From SKPS01 sp964469215 (GTDB lineage Bacteria > Bacteroidota > Bacteroidia > Bacteroidales > SKPS01): DNA of 64,000 nucleotides. Made by a program: the position numbers and the translations under genes. The notes beneath the pieces were generated by a model. The model did not search any database and was not told where the DNA came from. It saw only the letters and a list, made by a program, of their open reading frames with translations. The DNA lies in contig CAYXYB010000007.1 in NCBI GenBank assembly GCA_964469215.1, positions 1 through 64,000 of the forward strand, written 5' to 3'. Positions 17,049 through 25,337 of the stretch are shown one piece after another (position 1 is the first letter of the stretch; each line of letters begins with the position of its first letter).

Positions 17049-17070
17049 TAATTAAAAAATATATTTAATC

Positions 17071-17556
17071 ATGTCAAGTGTAAAGATTAAACTTCACGAG
17101 CAAGATATAGAAAAGCTGAAAGAGGTATGTGCCTCATTCAATAATGATCCGGGAGAGTTGATAAATGTGCTTCATAAGGCGCAGAGCATTTTCGGGTATC
17201 TTCCGGCCGAAGTTCAGGAAATCATTTCAAGGGAGCTGACAGTTCCACTGGCAAAGGTTTACGGCGTGGTAACCTTTTACAGCTTTTTCACCATGATACC
17301 CAAAGGGAGGCATCCGATTTCCATCTGCACAGGCACTGCCTGTTATGTGAGGGGAGCAGAGAAGGTACTTGATGAATTCAGACGCATTCTCGACATCAAG
17401 GTAGGAGAGACAACCCCTGACGGCAAGTTTTCACTCAGCTGCCTTCGTTGCGTTGGTGCATGCGGACTTGCACCTGTGGTGCTGGTAGGTGAAAAAACCT
17501 ACGGCAGGGTATCCCCAGAAGGCGTTAAAGAGATTCTGGACGAGTACAAGGATTAG
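17071..17556 (+). CDS. NuoE/HndA-like 2Fe-2S subunit
   Basis: 161 aa thioredoxin-like ferredoxin subunit. Cluster ligands are complete: CTGTAC near residue 90 and CVGAC near 130. The N-terminal helical part carries GYLPAEVQEII and VYGVVTFYSFF, typical of NuoE. It carries electrons between the NuoF flavin and the hydrogenase subunit. It is last in operon 1, where in many bacteria nuoE comes first. A repeat-built hairpin follows it. Confidence 0.9.
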   Translation: MSSVKIKLHEQDIEKLKEVCASFNNDPGELINVLHKAQSIFGYLPAEVQEIISRELTVPLAKVYGVVTFYSFFTMIPKGRHPISICTGTACYVRGAEKVLDEFRRILDIKVGETTPDGKFSLSCLRCVGACGLAPVVLVGEKTYGRVSPEGVKEILDEYKD

Positions 17557-17571
17557 AGGAACCTTCTCTTT

Positions 17572-17647
17572 GGCTATTGGCTATTGGCTATTGGCTATTG
17601 GCTATTGGCATTTGGGTCTTGTCGAAAAAAGCTAAATGCCAATAGCC
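17572..17647. terminator. Bidirectional hairpin built from TTGGCTA repeats
   Basis: TTGGCTA is repeated about five times from 17578. The last copy forms GGCTATTGGCATTT (17600-17613), which pairs perfectly over 14 bp with AAATGCCAATAGCC (17634-17647). It lies between convergent operons 1 and 2, so it probably stops both. A short A-run in the loop and a CTTTTT after it support the terminator role only weakly. Confidence 0.6.
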
Positions 17648-17672
17648 CGAACGCAGCGAGCGTCGAATCTTT

Positions 17673-18857
17673 TTAAATGTACCTGATAAACACCCTCTTC
17701 AGATATTCCTTCTCAAGTATCGAAGCTATCCGTTTCACGACGGTGCGCCTGATTTCGAGCTCTACCGGGAGATTCGGATCCTGGTGGGCTATGTTTACCC
17801 GTGTTCCTACAATAAAGTGAATTTCGTCGCTGTCGAGAAGCATCATGATGACCTGATCTGCAGGCCCTTTCCCTTTACGCACCTTGTTGAGATATCCGGG
17901 AAGCAATGATGCAACCTTGCCGAGGGTGAGGATACCCTCAGTATAAAGATCAATACCGTCCATATAGCTTACAGGCGGGAGGTCGTCATCGGTAAACTCA
18001 AAGCCATCACTGATCTCAACCCCAAGTTCACGTGCAATGATATCGCCGGTGGTAGCTCCTGAAACAATCTTTCTGCCATTGAACTCCCTTACGGCATCAC
18101 CCAATTCCTTATCTTTCTCCTCCTCGTATGGAGGCCCTGTACAGAACAACAGCTTCCTCGGCTCCCTGAAATATACCGACACACAGGAGATGTCATCGTG
18201 TGGCATATAACCATCGTTTTTGTTAGCGGCATTCACCACTCTCACAGCAAGCTTGTCAGCATCTATATCGGGTTCATTCTGAACTGTCCGGAAGATAAAA
18301 TCCCTGAGACCATCCTCTCCCCATCCGAACGGGTGTTTGTCACTGCCCATACCTGATTGGGTCACTCCATCGGTGCAGAACACAATCCTGTCATCCTTCT
18401 CAGGGGTAAAAGCACATGATCTCAACCTTTTGCCCACATGCTCTCCTGATGTAAGCTCCAGCTCCTCCCATTCAGGCTCAAGAAGCTGTTTGTCGCGCAT
18501 GATGACAACACCCGGGTTATCAAACTCAAGAATCCTCGTTTGCCCCTTTTTATCAATATCCACAATGGTAAAGGTTGCATAGCTGATCTGCCTGATGCTG
18601 CAAACCGGCAGAGTGTTCAGTATGATCTCTGCAATGCGCTTGTTTTCCTTGTGTTCTGCTGTGAAATTGAGAGCCATGGTAGCTGTGAGTGAGGCAAGCA
18701 CATTAGCTTTCACTCCGTGCCCCATACCGTCGGAAAGAACGATTATCACGCGCCCCTCCTCCAACACATGCCTGGAAAAGAACACATCACCACAGATCCT
18801 GGCTTCATGATGGTTCTTCTGATTGTACTTTACCTCGATATAATAATCCTCACTCAT
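17673..18857 (-). CDS. PP2C/SpoIIE-type protein phosphatase of the sensory hydrogenase operon
   Basis: 394 aa. The N-terminal ~220 residues are a PP2C/SpoIIE phosphatase with metal-binding motifs LSDGMGHG (about 42), FCTDGVTQSG (about 163) and HDDISCV (about 225). The remaining ~165 residues are an extra domain I cannot name. Its start overlaps the end of the HydS-like gene by 8 bp, so the two are coupled. In other bacteria group C [FeFe] hydrogenases are known to sit next to PP2C phosphatases, and H2 or redox sensing is thought to control dephosphorylation of a target. The target here is unknown. Confidence 0.88.
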   Translation of the reverse strand: MSEDYYIEVKYNQKNHHEARICGDVFFSRHVLEEGRVIIVLSDGMGHGVKANVLASLTATMALNFTAEHKENKRIAEIILNTLPVCSIRQISYATFTIVDIDKKGQTRILEFDNPGVVIMRDKQLLEPEWEELELTSGEHVGKRLRSCAFTPEKDDRIVFCTDGVTQSGMGSDKHPFGWGEDGLRDFIFRTVQNEPDIDADKLAVRVVNAANKNDGYMPHDDISCVSVYFREPRKLLFCTGPPYEEEKDKELGDAVREFNGRKIVSGATTGDIIARELGVEISDGFEFTDDDLPPVSYMDGIDLYTEGILTLGKVASLLPGYLNKVRKGKGPADQVIMMLLDSDEIHFIVGTRVNIAHQDPNLPVELEIRRTVVKRIASILEKEYLKRVFIRYI

Positions 18858-20766
18858 CCGATTTTCCTTTGGCAGTATTGAATGTTTCTATCACAGAATT
18901 AAGCATCCGTTCAGTTTTGGCTGCTCCTTCGCCCAGAAGAAAGCCTATCTGCTGAACCATCCTCAGGTTCTCATCAATTGCTTCAGTAAGGCGGTGGATA
19001 ACCTCTCCACCCTGCACTTCGGGAGAGTGAAGATCACGCACAACAGCACCTACAACCTTGTGCTTCCTGATGCTGAAGACGGAAAGATTGTACATCTTTT
19101 CACCATAGTGAACATCTTTGTTCACAACGCTCTCATCATGCTCAATAACATAAGTGAAGTAGTTGTAGAAGTTGTACGGAAGCAGGGTTTTGAGGTCTGC
19201 ACCAGCCAGTCCCGGGATGATTTCGTTTATGTCGGCAGCCTCCTCCCCCAGAAGCCTAATGAACGTCGGGTTGGCCTGGATGATCTTAAGCTGGTCGTTT
19301 ACCAGCACGATGCCGTTTGGTATCTTCTGAAGCATTGCTTTTGTGGTCTCCATGGCTTCTAGGGCTGTCTCCTTCTCTTTCCTGGCCTCCTTTTCAGACT
19401 CTTCGAGTGCAAGACGGGTCTGGGCCAGCTTCTCATTGGTGATCCTGAGTGACTTAATATACTCCTGCTGGTTTCTGAGATTGTAACTGTGACACATCTC
19501 GGTCTTTGCCAACCCTTTGGCTACGGCAATGGAAAAATCCCTGCATGTAGGATAGCCACATGCCGAACAACCTTTGATACCTGTTTCATCACCTTTCCCA
19601 ATGATTCGCATGATCCCGGTAATCTTATCCTCAGGGGGATCCTCCATCCGCTGGTCATCGTTACGGAACGAAGCCCCGGCTTCAATTGATGAATAAACAT
19701 CAAACTGCTTCAGCCACTCCTCCTTGTCGAAGATATTATCTCTCTTTTTTGCATAGTTGGTAACCATAGTACGCCGCAGGAATTTCTTCCGCTCCGGTGA
19801 AGTTCCCGGCCCCATAAGGCACCCTTCACAATAGAACAGGTTGAAATGCTTTTCAATATCATCAATCTGATAGGCAAACTCATCAAGGGCTGCTCTTACA
19901 TTATCGGGCCCCTCTGAGGTGATGATGTTCCCTGCGAGAAGGTCTTCACTCAGCCTTGCTGCCTGGACTATCCCTTCGCTTACAGGATACAGTGCGCCGG
20001 CAGCACCCAAAGGCTGATCGAAGTCGCTATACTCAAGCTTGCTCTCTTCAATTTTACGCTCAGCAAACATCTCCCTTAACTCCCTGAAGGTTATCAGCCC
20101 GTCAACCCTCCCTTCACCTGAGTATCTCTCTGCTTCACGCTTGGCTGCAATACACGGCGATATACATACAACCTTGATGTCAGAGCCATACTTCTCCCTT
20201 ACCACCTTTGCGCTCATCGTCATCCCCGAAACCAGCGGTGCCAAATTGTTGATCAGTTCTGGTGCATACTTCTCTACATGCATTACCACTGCCGGACAAT
20301 TTGAGAAAATATGGTACTTGCCCCTGAAGTCTTCAATAAGCTGACGGTACCTCGAAGCAATAATATCAATACCGAAAGAGACTTCATTAACGTAATCAAA
20401 CCCAAGTTCCCTTATCATCTTCACAAACTTACGGTAATCGGTGATATCGTCGAACTCGCCCGAAATGCTGGGGTCAACAATTGCTGCTACCTTATGTTCA
20501 GAATCAAGAAGAGCGCTGACATGAGCTGTCGAACTAAGCAGGCTTATTGCCCCTTCCGGACAAACATCCAGGCAGTTGCCGCAACCGATGCAACGGTTTT
20601 GGTCAATCTCTGCATAAGACTTGTTGTGCTTCACCATTATTGCTTTCACCGGACATATCCTGATACAGGAATAACACAATGTGCATTTATTGCTGTCAAT
20701 GCTGAGCAGGGGTTTTGCGGTGAAGTCTGCGCTATCTGTATTCATTTCTGTTAAAGGTGTTATCAA
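18850..20766 (-). CDS. Group C-like sensory [FeFe] hydrogenase with PAS-like region (HydS1)
   Basis: 638 aa. In order: two 4Fe-4S motifs (CTLCYSCIRICP, CIGCGNCLDVCP, residues ~29-70), an H-cluster domain (~85-370), a 4Fe-4S domain CSACGYPTCRDFSIAVAKGLAKTEMC-like (~400-425), a coiled coil (~440-485) and a PAS-like region (~490-590). H-cluster ligands are present in SNCPAVV, SPCIAAKRE and CEGCLMGPG. The residue before the first ligand is Asn, not the proton-relay Cys of catalytic enzymes, and L3 lacks the GGG motif. Family knowledge says such proteins sense H2 or redox state. Output is probably through the overlapping PP2C gene. Confidence 0.9.
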   Translation of the reverse strand: MITPLTEMNTDSADFTAKPLLSIDSNKCTLCYSCIRICPVKAIMVKHNKSYAEIDQNRCIGCGNCLDVCPEGAISLLSSTAHVSALLDSEHKVAAIVDPSISGEFDDITDYRKFVKMIRELGFDYVNEVSFGIDIIASRYRQLIEDFRGKYHIFSNCPAVVMHVEKYAPELINNLAPLVSGMTMSAKVVREKYGSDIKVVCISPCIAAKREAERYSGEGRVDGLITFRELREMFAERKIEESKLEYSDFDQPLGAAGALYPVSEGIVQAARLSEDLLAGNIITSEGPDNVRAALDEFAYQIDDIEKHFNLFYCEGCLMGPGTSPERKKFLRRTMVTNYAKKRDNIFDKEEWLKQFDVYSSIEAGASFRNDDQRMEDPPEDKITGIMRIIGKGDETGIKGCSACGYPTCRDFSIAVAKGLAKTEMCHSYNLRNQQEYIKSLRITNEKLAQTRLALEESEKEARKEKETALEAMETTKAMLQKIPNGIVLVNDQLKIIQANPTFIRLLGEEAADINEIIPGLAGADLKTLLPYNFYNYFTYVIEHDESVVNKDVHYGEKMYNLSVFSIRKHKVVGAVVRDLHSPEVQGGEVIHRLTEAIDENLRMVQQIGFLLGEGAAKTERMLNSVIETFNTAKGKSDE

Positions 20767-20983
20767 GCAATCCTGAAAGTATCTGCTCGTTTATCTTCTC
20801 ATAAATCTTATCATCGATCTCAATCACAGGCCCCTTATAGCAGTTGCCGAAACAATGTGCCCCACGGAAATCAACCCTGTCTTCAAGTTTGTTCTTCTGA
20901 AGATAATCTTTAACCTGCTTTACATACTGTTTGTTTCCTCTGGAGAAGCAGGAACTCCCAAGGCATATCCTTATCTTTATCAA
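20732..20983 (-). CDS. Small thioredoxin-like 2Fe-2S ferredoxin
   Basis: About 83 aa and first gene of operon 2. The four cluster cysteines are intact, CLGSSC and CFGNC, as in NuoE C-terminal domains. It overlaps the HydS1 gene by 35 bp and may deliver electrons to it. The frame extends upstream to 21022, but a -7 box at 21017-21010 lies within that extension. Translation probably starts at TTG 20983, just before the conserved IKIRICLGSSC segment. An ATG start would need a different promoter. Confidence 0.75.
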   Translation of the reverse strand: MIKIRICLGSSCFSRGNKQYVKQVKDYLQKNKLEDRVDFRGAHCFGNCYKGPVIEIDDKIYEKINEQILSGLLDNTFNRNEYR

Positions 20984-21009
20984 GGTCAGGCAGTTTTTTA
21001 AGTTATCTG

Positions 21010-21017
21010 CAAATATA
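21010..21017 (-). promoter_or_regulatory. -7 box of sensory operon 2
   Basis: TATATTTG on the minus strand, predicting a start near 21004. The Rex-like boxes at 21044-21078 begin 27 bp upstream of it, next to where the -33 element would lie, so this promoter may also be Rex-controlled. Confidence 0.55.
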
Positions 21018-21043
21018 ATCAAAAAAGAATTATAACGAAATTA

Positions 21044-21078
21044 TTGTTATTTTTTTAACATTGTTACGATTGTAACAA
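21044..21078. promoter_or_regulatory. Two overlapping Rex-like operators between divergent operons 2 and 3
   Basis: Box A (21044-21061) is TTGTTA-TTTTTT-TAACAT. Box B (21061-21078) is TTGTTACGATTGTAACAA, a perfect inverted repeat. The arrangement, including the shared T, is the same as at 13158-13192. The pair lies between the minus-strand -7 box of operon 2 and the plus-strand -7 box of operon 3, so one Rex dimer pair could repress both. Confidence 0.8.
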
Positions 21079-21087
21079 TTTATTTAT

Positions 21088-21095
21088 TATCTTTG
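21088..21095 (+). promoter_or_regulatory. -7 box of hydrogenase operon 3
   Basis: TATCTTTG, predicting a start near 21101 and a leader of about 110 nt. The upstream -33 region coincides with Rex-like box B. Confidence 0.7.
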
Positions 21096-21211
21096 TTGAT
21101 GTTTTTTGGATTTTATTTGATATGATATTGATAGTCCGGCTTGTTTGAGTTAGATTTGCATTAGGAAATGAAATATATTTATCTAGTATTAAAACAATAT
21201 ACTGATTGCCT

Positions 21212-21685
21212 ATGTCAGAAAACATAAAAGAGGTACTTCAGGAGTTCCGGGTCGGCCATTGTGAGGATCTGATTCCCTGCATGCAACGTATCCAGGACAG
21301 AGAGGGGTATATCAGCGAAGATTCGGTTATCAAACTGGGTGAATATTTCGGGTTGCCACCAGCAAGAGTTTTTGGGATTGCCACATTCTATGACTACTTT
21401 AAGTTCAGTCCTGTTGAAGGTGACATTATCATGATCTGCAATGGTACATCGTGTCACATGGCAGGTTCGGAGAAATTGTTAAAGGAGGCTGAGAAGATTG
21501 TCAAGCAGGCAAATCAAAAAAGCCACATAAGGCTGAATATCAGGTTATGTGGATGCCAGGGATCATGCAATGCCGGCCCTGTGATGCAGGTAAACGATCT
21601 CATCATCACAAGGGCAAACCCTGATGAGGTTAAGCATTACATAAACAAGGGTTCCGTAACCGGAAAGGGGGCAGGCAATGAATGA
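21212..21685 (+). CDS. NuoE-like 2Fe-2S subunit, second hydrogenase complex
   Basis: 157 aa. Complete cluster ligands CNGTSC and CQGSC, with the NuoE helical motif VFGIATFYDYFKF. First gene of operon 3, overlapping the NuoF-like gene by 8 bp. The ATG at 21212 is preferred to a TTG two codons earlier. Paralogue of the gene at 17071, but here in the usual first position. Expected to accept electrons from the NuoF-like flavin. Confidence 0.9.
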   Translation: MSENIKEVLQEFRVGHCEDLIPCMQRIQDREGYISEDSVIKLGEYFGLPPARVFGIATFYDYFKFSPVEGDIIMICNGTSCHMAGSEKLLKEAEKIVKQANQKSHIRLNIRLCGCQGSCNAGPVMQVNDLIITRANPDEVKHYINKGSVTGKGAGNE

Positions 21686-23618
21686 GTTGATTTTTGGTAA
21701 AGATATGCTTAAGAGGGTGTTGACGATTCCTCCAGGTCGTCTCACAAAACAGGAGCAGGACATCCTGGCTGAACTTCGTTACGACAAATGCAAACGGCCT
21801 GTGATTATGGTGTCAGAAAGCCGTCCAGCAAGGGTTTCCGGCTCCCGGACAACAATCAGCGCCATAAAACGGTATATTGAAGACAACAAACTGAAAATTG
21901 ACTTCAGGTATTGCAGTGGAAAAGGTTTTCAGCAATATGAACCCTTTGTGGATGTCCAGCTTCCCGGGAAAGCAAGAGTTTCGTTCGGGCCAGTAACACC
22001 AGATATCGTTCCTCTTATCCTTGACGGAATGGTTAATAACAACCTTCCGGCAGAATACGTGTTGTGGCAATACCAGAACAACCTTCATGAGCCCTGGGAT
22101 AACGTACCGTACTTTCATGATATTCCGTATTTTGCCGGCCAGACCCGAAGGTTAACCCGTAATTTCGGGCTTACCGACCCCAATTCAATAGACCAGTATA
22201 TTGCCCATGACGGTTATCGCTCTTTAATCAAAGCGATTACAAATTACACCTCTGCAGAGATAACAGATGTTGTAGAACAATCGGGGTTGCGTGGCCGTGG
22301 AGGAGCAGGTTTTCCGGCAGCAGACAAATGGCTGGTTGCCAGAACCACCCCTTCAGATCAGAAATACCTGATATGCAATGCTGATGAGAGTGATCCAGGA
22401 TCATTTGCCGACAAAGCTTTACTTGAACGTGACCCGCATAAGGTTATTGAGGGAGTTGCCATCTCTGCCTACGCAATCGGAGCAGGAAAAGCCTATATCT
22501 ATATAAACTCTTCTGATAATTACTCTTATGACCTTATAAACAATGCTATACAGCAGGCCATTAGTTATGGTTTGCTGGGTGAAAACATCTTCGACAGTGG
22601 CTACAACCTCAGAATGGAGGTATACAGAGGTGCAGGAGCTTACATTTGTGGTGAGGAAACTGCACTTATAAGAAACGTTGAAGGTGGCAGAGCTGTTCCA
22701 AGGCAGAAGCCCCCATACCCTGCCGAAAAAGGGTTGTTTGGCAGGCCAACTGTGGTAAACAATGTTGAAACCCTTTTCAATGTGCCCGACATTGTGAGTT
22801 TCGGGCCAATGTGGTTCAGGGCTGAAGGCACAGATGGATGTCCTGGTACTAAAATCCTTTCGCTCACAGGAAAACTCACCCGTCAGGGATTGGTCGAGGT
22901 TCCCTTTGGAATCACTCTGGATGGAATCATAAACGGTATCGGAGGTGGAATAAGGGAAAACGGAACCCTTAAAGCACTTCTGATCGGGGGTCCTACAGGC
23001 AAATTCCTCAATGAATCATCACTAAAGATGAAACTCGATTATGATGATTTCCGGAAAGATGGAATTTTTATGGGATCGGGTGGAATGATAGCACTGGATG
23101 AGAGCAACTGCATGATAGATGCAGCAAGGTATTTTATACATTTTCTCAGTAAAGAAAGCTGCGGAAAATGCATTCCATGCAGGGAGGGATCGAGGAGGAT
23201 GCTTGAGATACTTGATGCCATAACCCATCGACCCGACCAGGGTACCACACATGAGCCACTAGAAAGATTTAAAGGTGTTATGACCCTTGAAAGCCTGGGT
23301 GAGGTGATCAGGGATACCTCTTTGTGTGGCCTCGGGAAACATGCTTCCGACACAGTTTTGTCGACCATAAGGTTATTCCGTGAGGAGTATGAGGAGCACA
23401 TCTTCGAGCGGAAATGCCGCGCCGGTGTCTGCACCGATTTGCAGAGTTATTCTATCGACATGGAGGCATGTACAGGATGTACAGCATGTGCAAAAAAATG
23501 CCCTGTGAATGCAATTTTCGGAACACCTCGTCAGCCTTACGTTATTGTTGAGCAGAAATGCATCGGATGTGGAACCTGCCTCAAAACATGTAAATTCAGT
23601 GCAGTAAAAACCAGTTAA
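21678..23618 (+). CDS. NuoF/HndC-like flavoprotein with N-terminal thioredoxin-fold extension
   Basis: 646 aa, about 155 longer than the operon 1 homologue because an HndB-like domain is fused at the N-terminus (~35-115). That domain has lost most cluster cysteines: the first motif reads SESRPARVSGS, and the second keeps only one Cys (YCSGKGFQQYEP). The core is intact: GLRGRGGAGFPAADKW, CGEETALIRNVEG, ESCGKCIPCREG, and C-terminal CTGCTACAKKCP and CIGCGTCLKTCK. So FMN, NAD and the 4Fe-4S sites are kept, while the extension is probably structural. Confidence 0.9.
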   Translation: MNELIFGKDMLKRVLTIPPGRLTKQEQDILAELRYDKCKRPVIMVSESRPARVSGSRTTISAIKRYIEDNKLKIDFRYCSGKGFQQYEPFVDVQLPGKARVSFGPVTPDIVPLILDGMVNNNLPAEYVLWQYQNNLHEPWDNVPYFHDIPYFAGQTRRLTRNFGLTDPNSIDQYIAHDGYRSLIKAITNYTSAEITDVVEQSGLRGRGGAGFPAADKWLVARTTPSDQKYLICNADESDPGSFADKALLERDPHKVIEGVAISAYAIGAGKAYIYINSSDNYSYDLINNAIQQAISYGLLGENIFDSGYNLRMEVYRGAGAYICGEETALIRNVEGGRAVPRQKPPYPAEKGLFGRPTVVNNVETLFNVPDIVSFGPMWFRAEGTDGCPGTKILSLTGKLTRQGLVEVPFGITLDGIINGIGGGIRENGTLKALLIGGPTGKFLNESSLKMKLDYDDFRKDGIFMGSGGMIALDESNCMIDAARYFIHFLSKESCGKCIPCREGSRRMLEILDAITHRPDQGTTHEPLERFKGVMTLESLGEVIRDTSLCGLGKHASDTVLSTIRLFREEYEEHIFERKCRAGVCTDLQSYSIDMEACTGCTACAKKCPVNAIFGTPRQPYVIVEQKCIGCGTCLKTCKFSAVKTS

Positions 23619-23622
23619 GACC

Positions 23623-25314
23623 ATGAACTTTTACATTACAGTAAACAATCGTGAGATAGAAGCCGTAAAAGGCGAAACTGTTTTACAAACTTTGAGAAGA
23701 GCGGGCATCTCAATTCCTACCCTTTGCAACATGGAGGGTTTTACACCCACAGGTGCCTGCAGGATGTGTATAGTGGAGATATCAGGCAAGCCGGATCTTA
23801 TACCTGCATGTTCATGCCCTGTGGAGGAATGGATGGATGTGCAGACGCACTCTACGCGTGTGATCAAAGCTCGCCGGATGATTGTTGAGTTGCTCCTGTC
23901 GGGTCACCCTGACGACTGCCTTTATTGCGAAAGGAATTGCCATTGCGAGTTGCAGAACCTGGCATTTGAACTCAATATAAGGGAGCGTAAAAACAGTGGT
24001 AAGAAGATCAACAGGGCAAGAGACCTGAGCAACCCCGCCATAATACGTGACCCGGCAAAATGTATTTTATGTGGCAGATGTGTCAGGGTGTGTGATGAGA
24101 TCATGTCTGCTTCGGTGTTTGAGTTCTCAAACCGGGGAGATCAGTCCGGAATAACCACTCTTGGTAATAAGAGTATGAACAACTCATCCTGCATAGCTTG
24201 CGGACAGTGTGTTCTGGTTTGCCCCACGGGTGCGCTGTATGAGAAGAAAATGCTCTCTGAGCTTCAGCTTGCATTGGACAACAAATCGCTTCACCCTATT
24301 GCTGTTGTGGATCCGGTAGTATACATTACCCTGGCTGAGAAATATGGCAACAGAAACCTGCGGCAGGCAGCCCGCCAGCTCAATGGTGTTCTGAAGCGTT
24401 GCGGATTCAAAGAGGTTTACGATTATGCCTCACTTCAGGATTTGTATATTATCAGAGCCGCCCGTGAGGTGCTTGATATGGATGATAAAACAGTTATCTC
24501 TTCTATCTGTCCTGCGTGGGTTAAGTTTGCCGAGCAGTTTATGCCTGAGCAATTGACTTCAATATCGGCACTGAAGAGTCCCTCGCAGATGGCAGGGTCG
24601 ATAATAAAAGCAAAATGGCCGGGAATTTCCGTAAATATTACCGGAGATGTCAGGCCATTGGTTGTAAGTATTACCCCATGTACAGCCCGCAAAACAGAAG
24701 CAAAAAGAAGGGAGTTCTGCAGCATGCAACATCCTGATGTTGACCTTGTTATTACAACCCGCGCCCTTGAGCAGTTCATCACCCTTAATGGCCTCGACCC
24801 AAACCAGGCTGAAACAGAAGAATACAGCAAACCTTTCAACACATCATCACTTCATGGGGAGCTTGTATCTGTTTCTGGTGGAGCAATGGAAGCTGTGGCT
24901 GAAACAGTACATTCATTACTTAACAATGGACAAGATCTTAATGACCCAAAGGTAAAGAAGAGTCGGATAGCCAAAGGTGTACGTGAAATTGAATTCATTC
25001 ACAAGAAGAGAAAATACAGATTTGCAGCGGTAAGCGGCATGGCTGAAGCCAGGAGGTTTCTGCAGGAGGCATGGAAAACACCGGGGAAGTACTGCTATAT
25101 AGAGGTGATGGCATGCCCTGCAGGTTGCATAAATGGTGGTGGCCAACCAACAGACCCGGATCCTAACCGTTACCGCTCCCGTCAGAAACAGCTAATTGAA
25201 CTTGCTGAAAAAAACTCACTAACCTCTTCGCTTCGCAACAGAACGATCAATGAACTGACAGATGATTTGTTGAAAGGGGATGATTCTTTAACAGATATTC
25301 TGACAACACAATAG
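23623..25314 (+). CDS. Divergent [FeFe] hydrogenase-like subunit lacking proton-relay residues
   Basis: 563 aa. The N-terminal electron-transfer half is complete: 2Fe-2S, HPDDCLYCERNCHC, CILCGRCVRVC, CIACGQCVLVCP. The H-cluster domain keeps the four cluster cysteines (SSICPAWV, TPCTARKTE, VMACPAGCINGGGQP). Compared with Clostridium CpI, the proton-relay Cys299 is Ile, Glu279 is Ala, Met353 is Thr, Lys358 is Arg and Gln325 is Ser. Ser319, Glu282 and Met497 are kept. The small-subunit tail (SHxN, HHLLHTHY) is missing. It probably forms a trimer with the two upstream gene products. Efficient H2 turnover is doubtful; a sensory or other redox role is plausible. Confidence 0.9.
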   Translation: MNFYITVNNREIEAVKGETVLQTLRRAGISIPTLCNMEGFTPTGACRMCIVEISGKPDLIPACSCPVEEWMDVQTHSTRVIKARRMIVELLLSGHPDDCLYCERNCHCELQNLAFELNIRERKNSGKKINRARDLSNPAIIRDPAKCILCGRCVRVCDEIMSASVFEFSNRGDQSGITTLGNKSMNNSSCIACGQCVLVCPTGALYEKKMLSELQLALDNKSLHPIAVVDPVVYITLAEKYGNRNLRQAARQLNGVLKRCGFKEVYDYASLQDLYIIRAAREVLDMDDKTVISSICPAWVKFAEQFMPEQLTSISALKSPSQMAGSIIKAKWPGISVNITGDVRPLVVSITPCTARKTEAKRREFCSMQHPDVDLVITTRALEQFITLNGLDPNQAETEEYSKPFNTSSLHGELVSVSGGAMEAVAETVHSLLNNGQDLNDPKVKKSRIAKGVREIEFIHKKRKYRFAAVSGMAEARRFLQEAWKTPGKYCYIEVMACPAGCINGGGQPTDPDPNRYRSRQKQLIELAEKNSLTSSLRNRTINELTDDLLKGDDSLTDILTTQ

Positions 25315-25337
25315 ACCCTACTGATATTCTATTCAAA

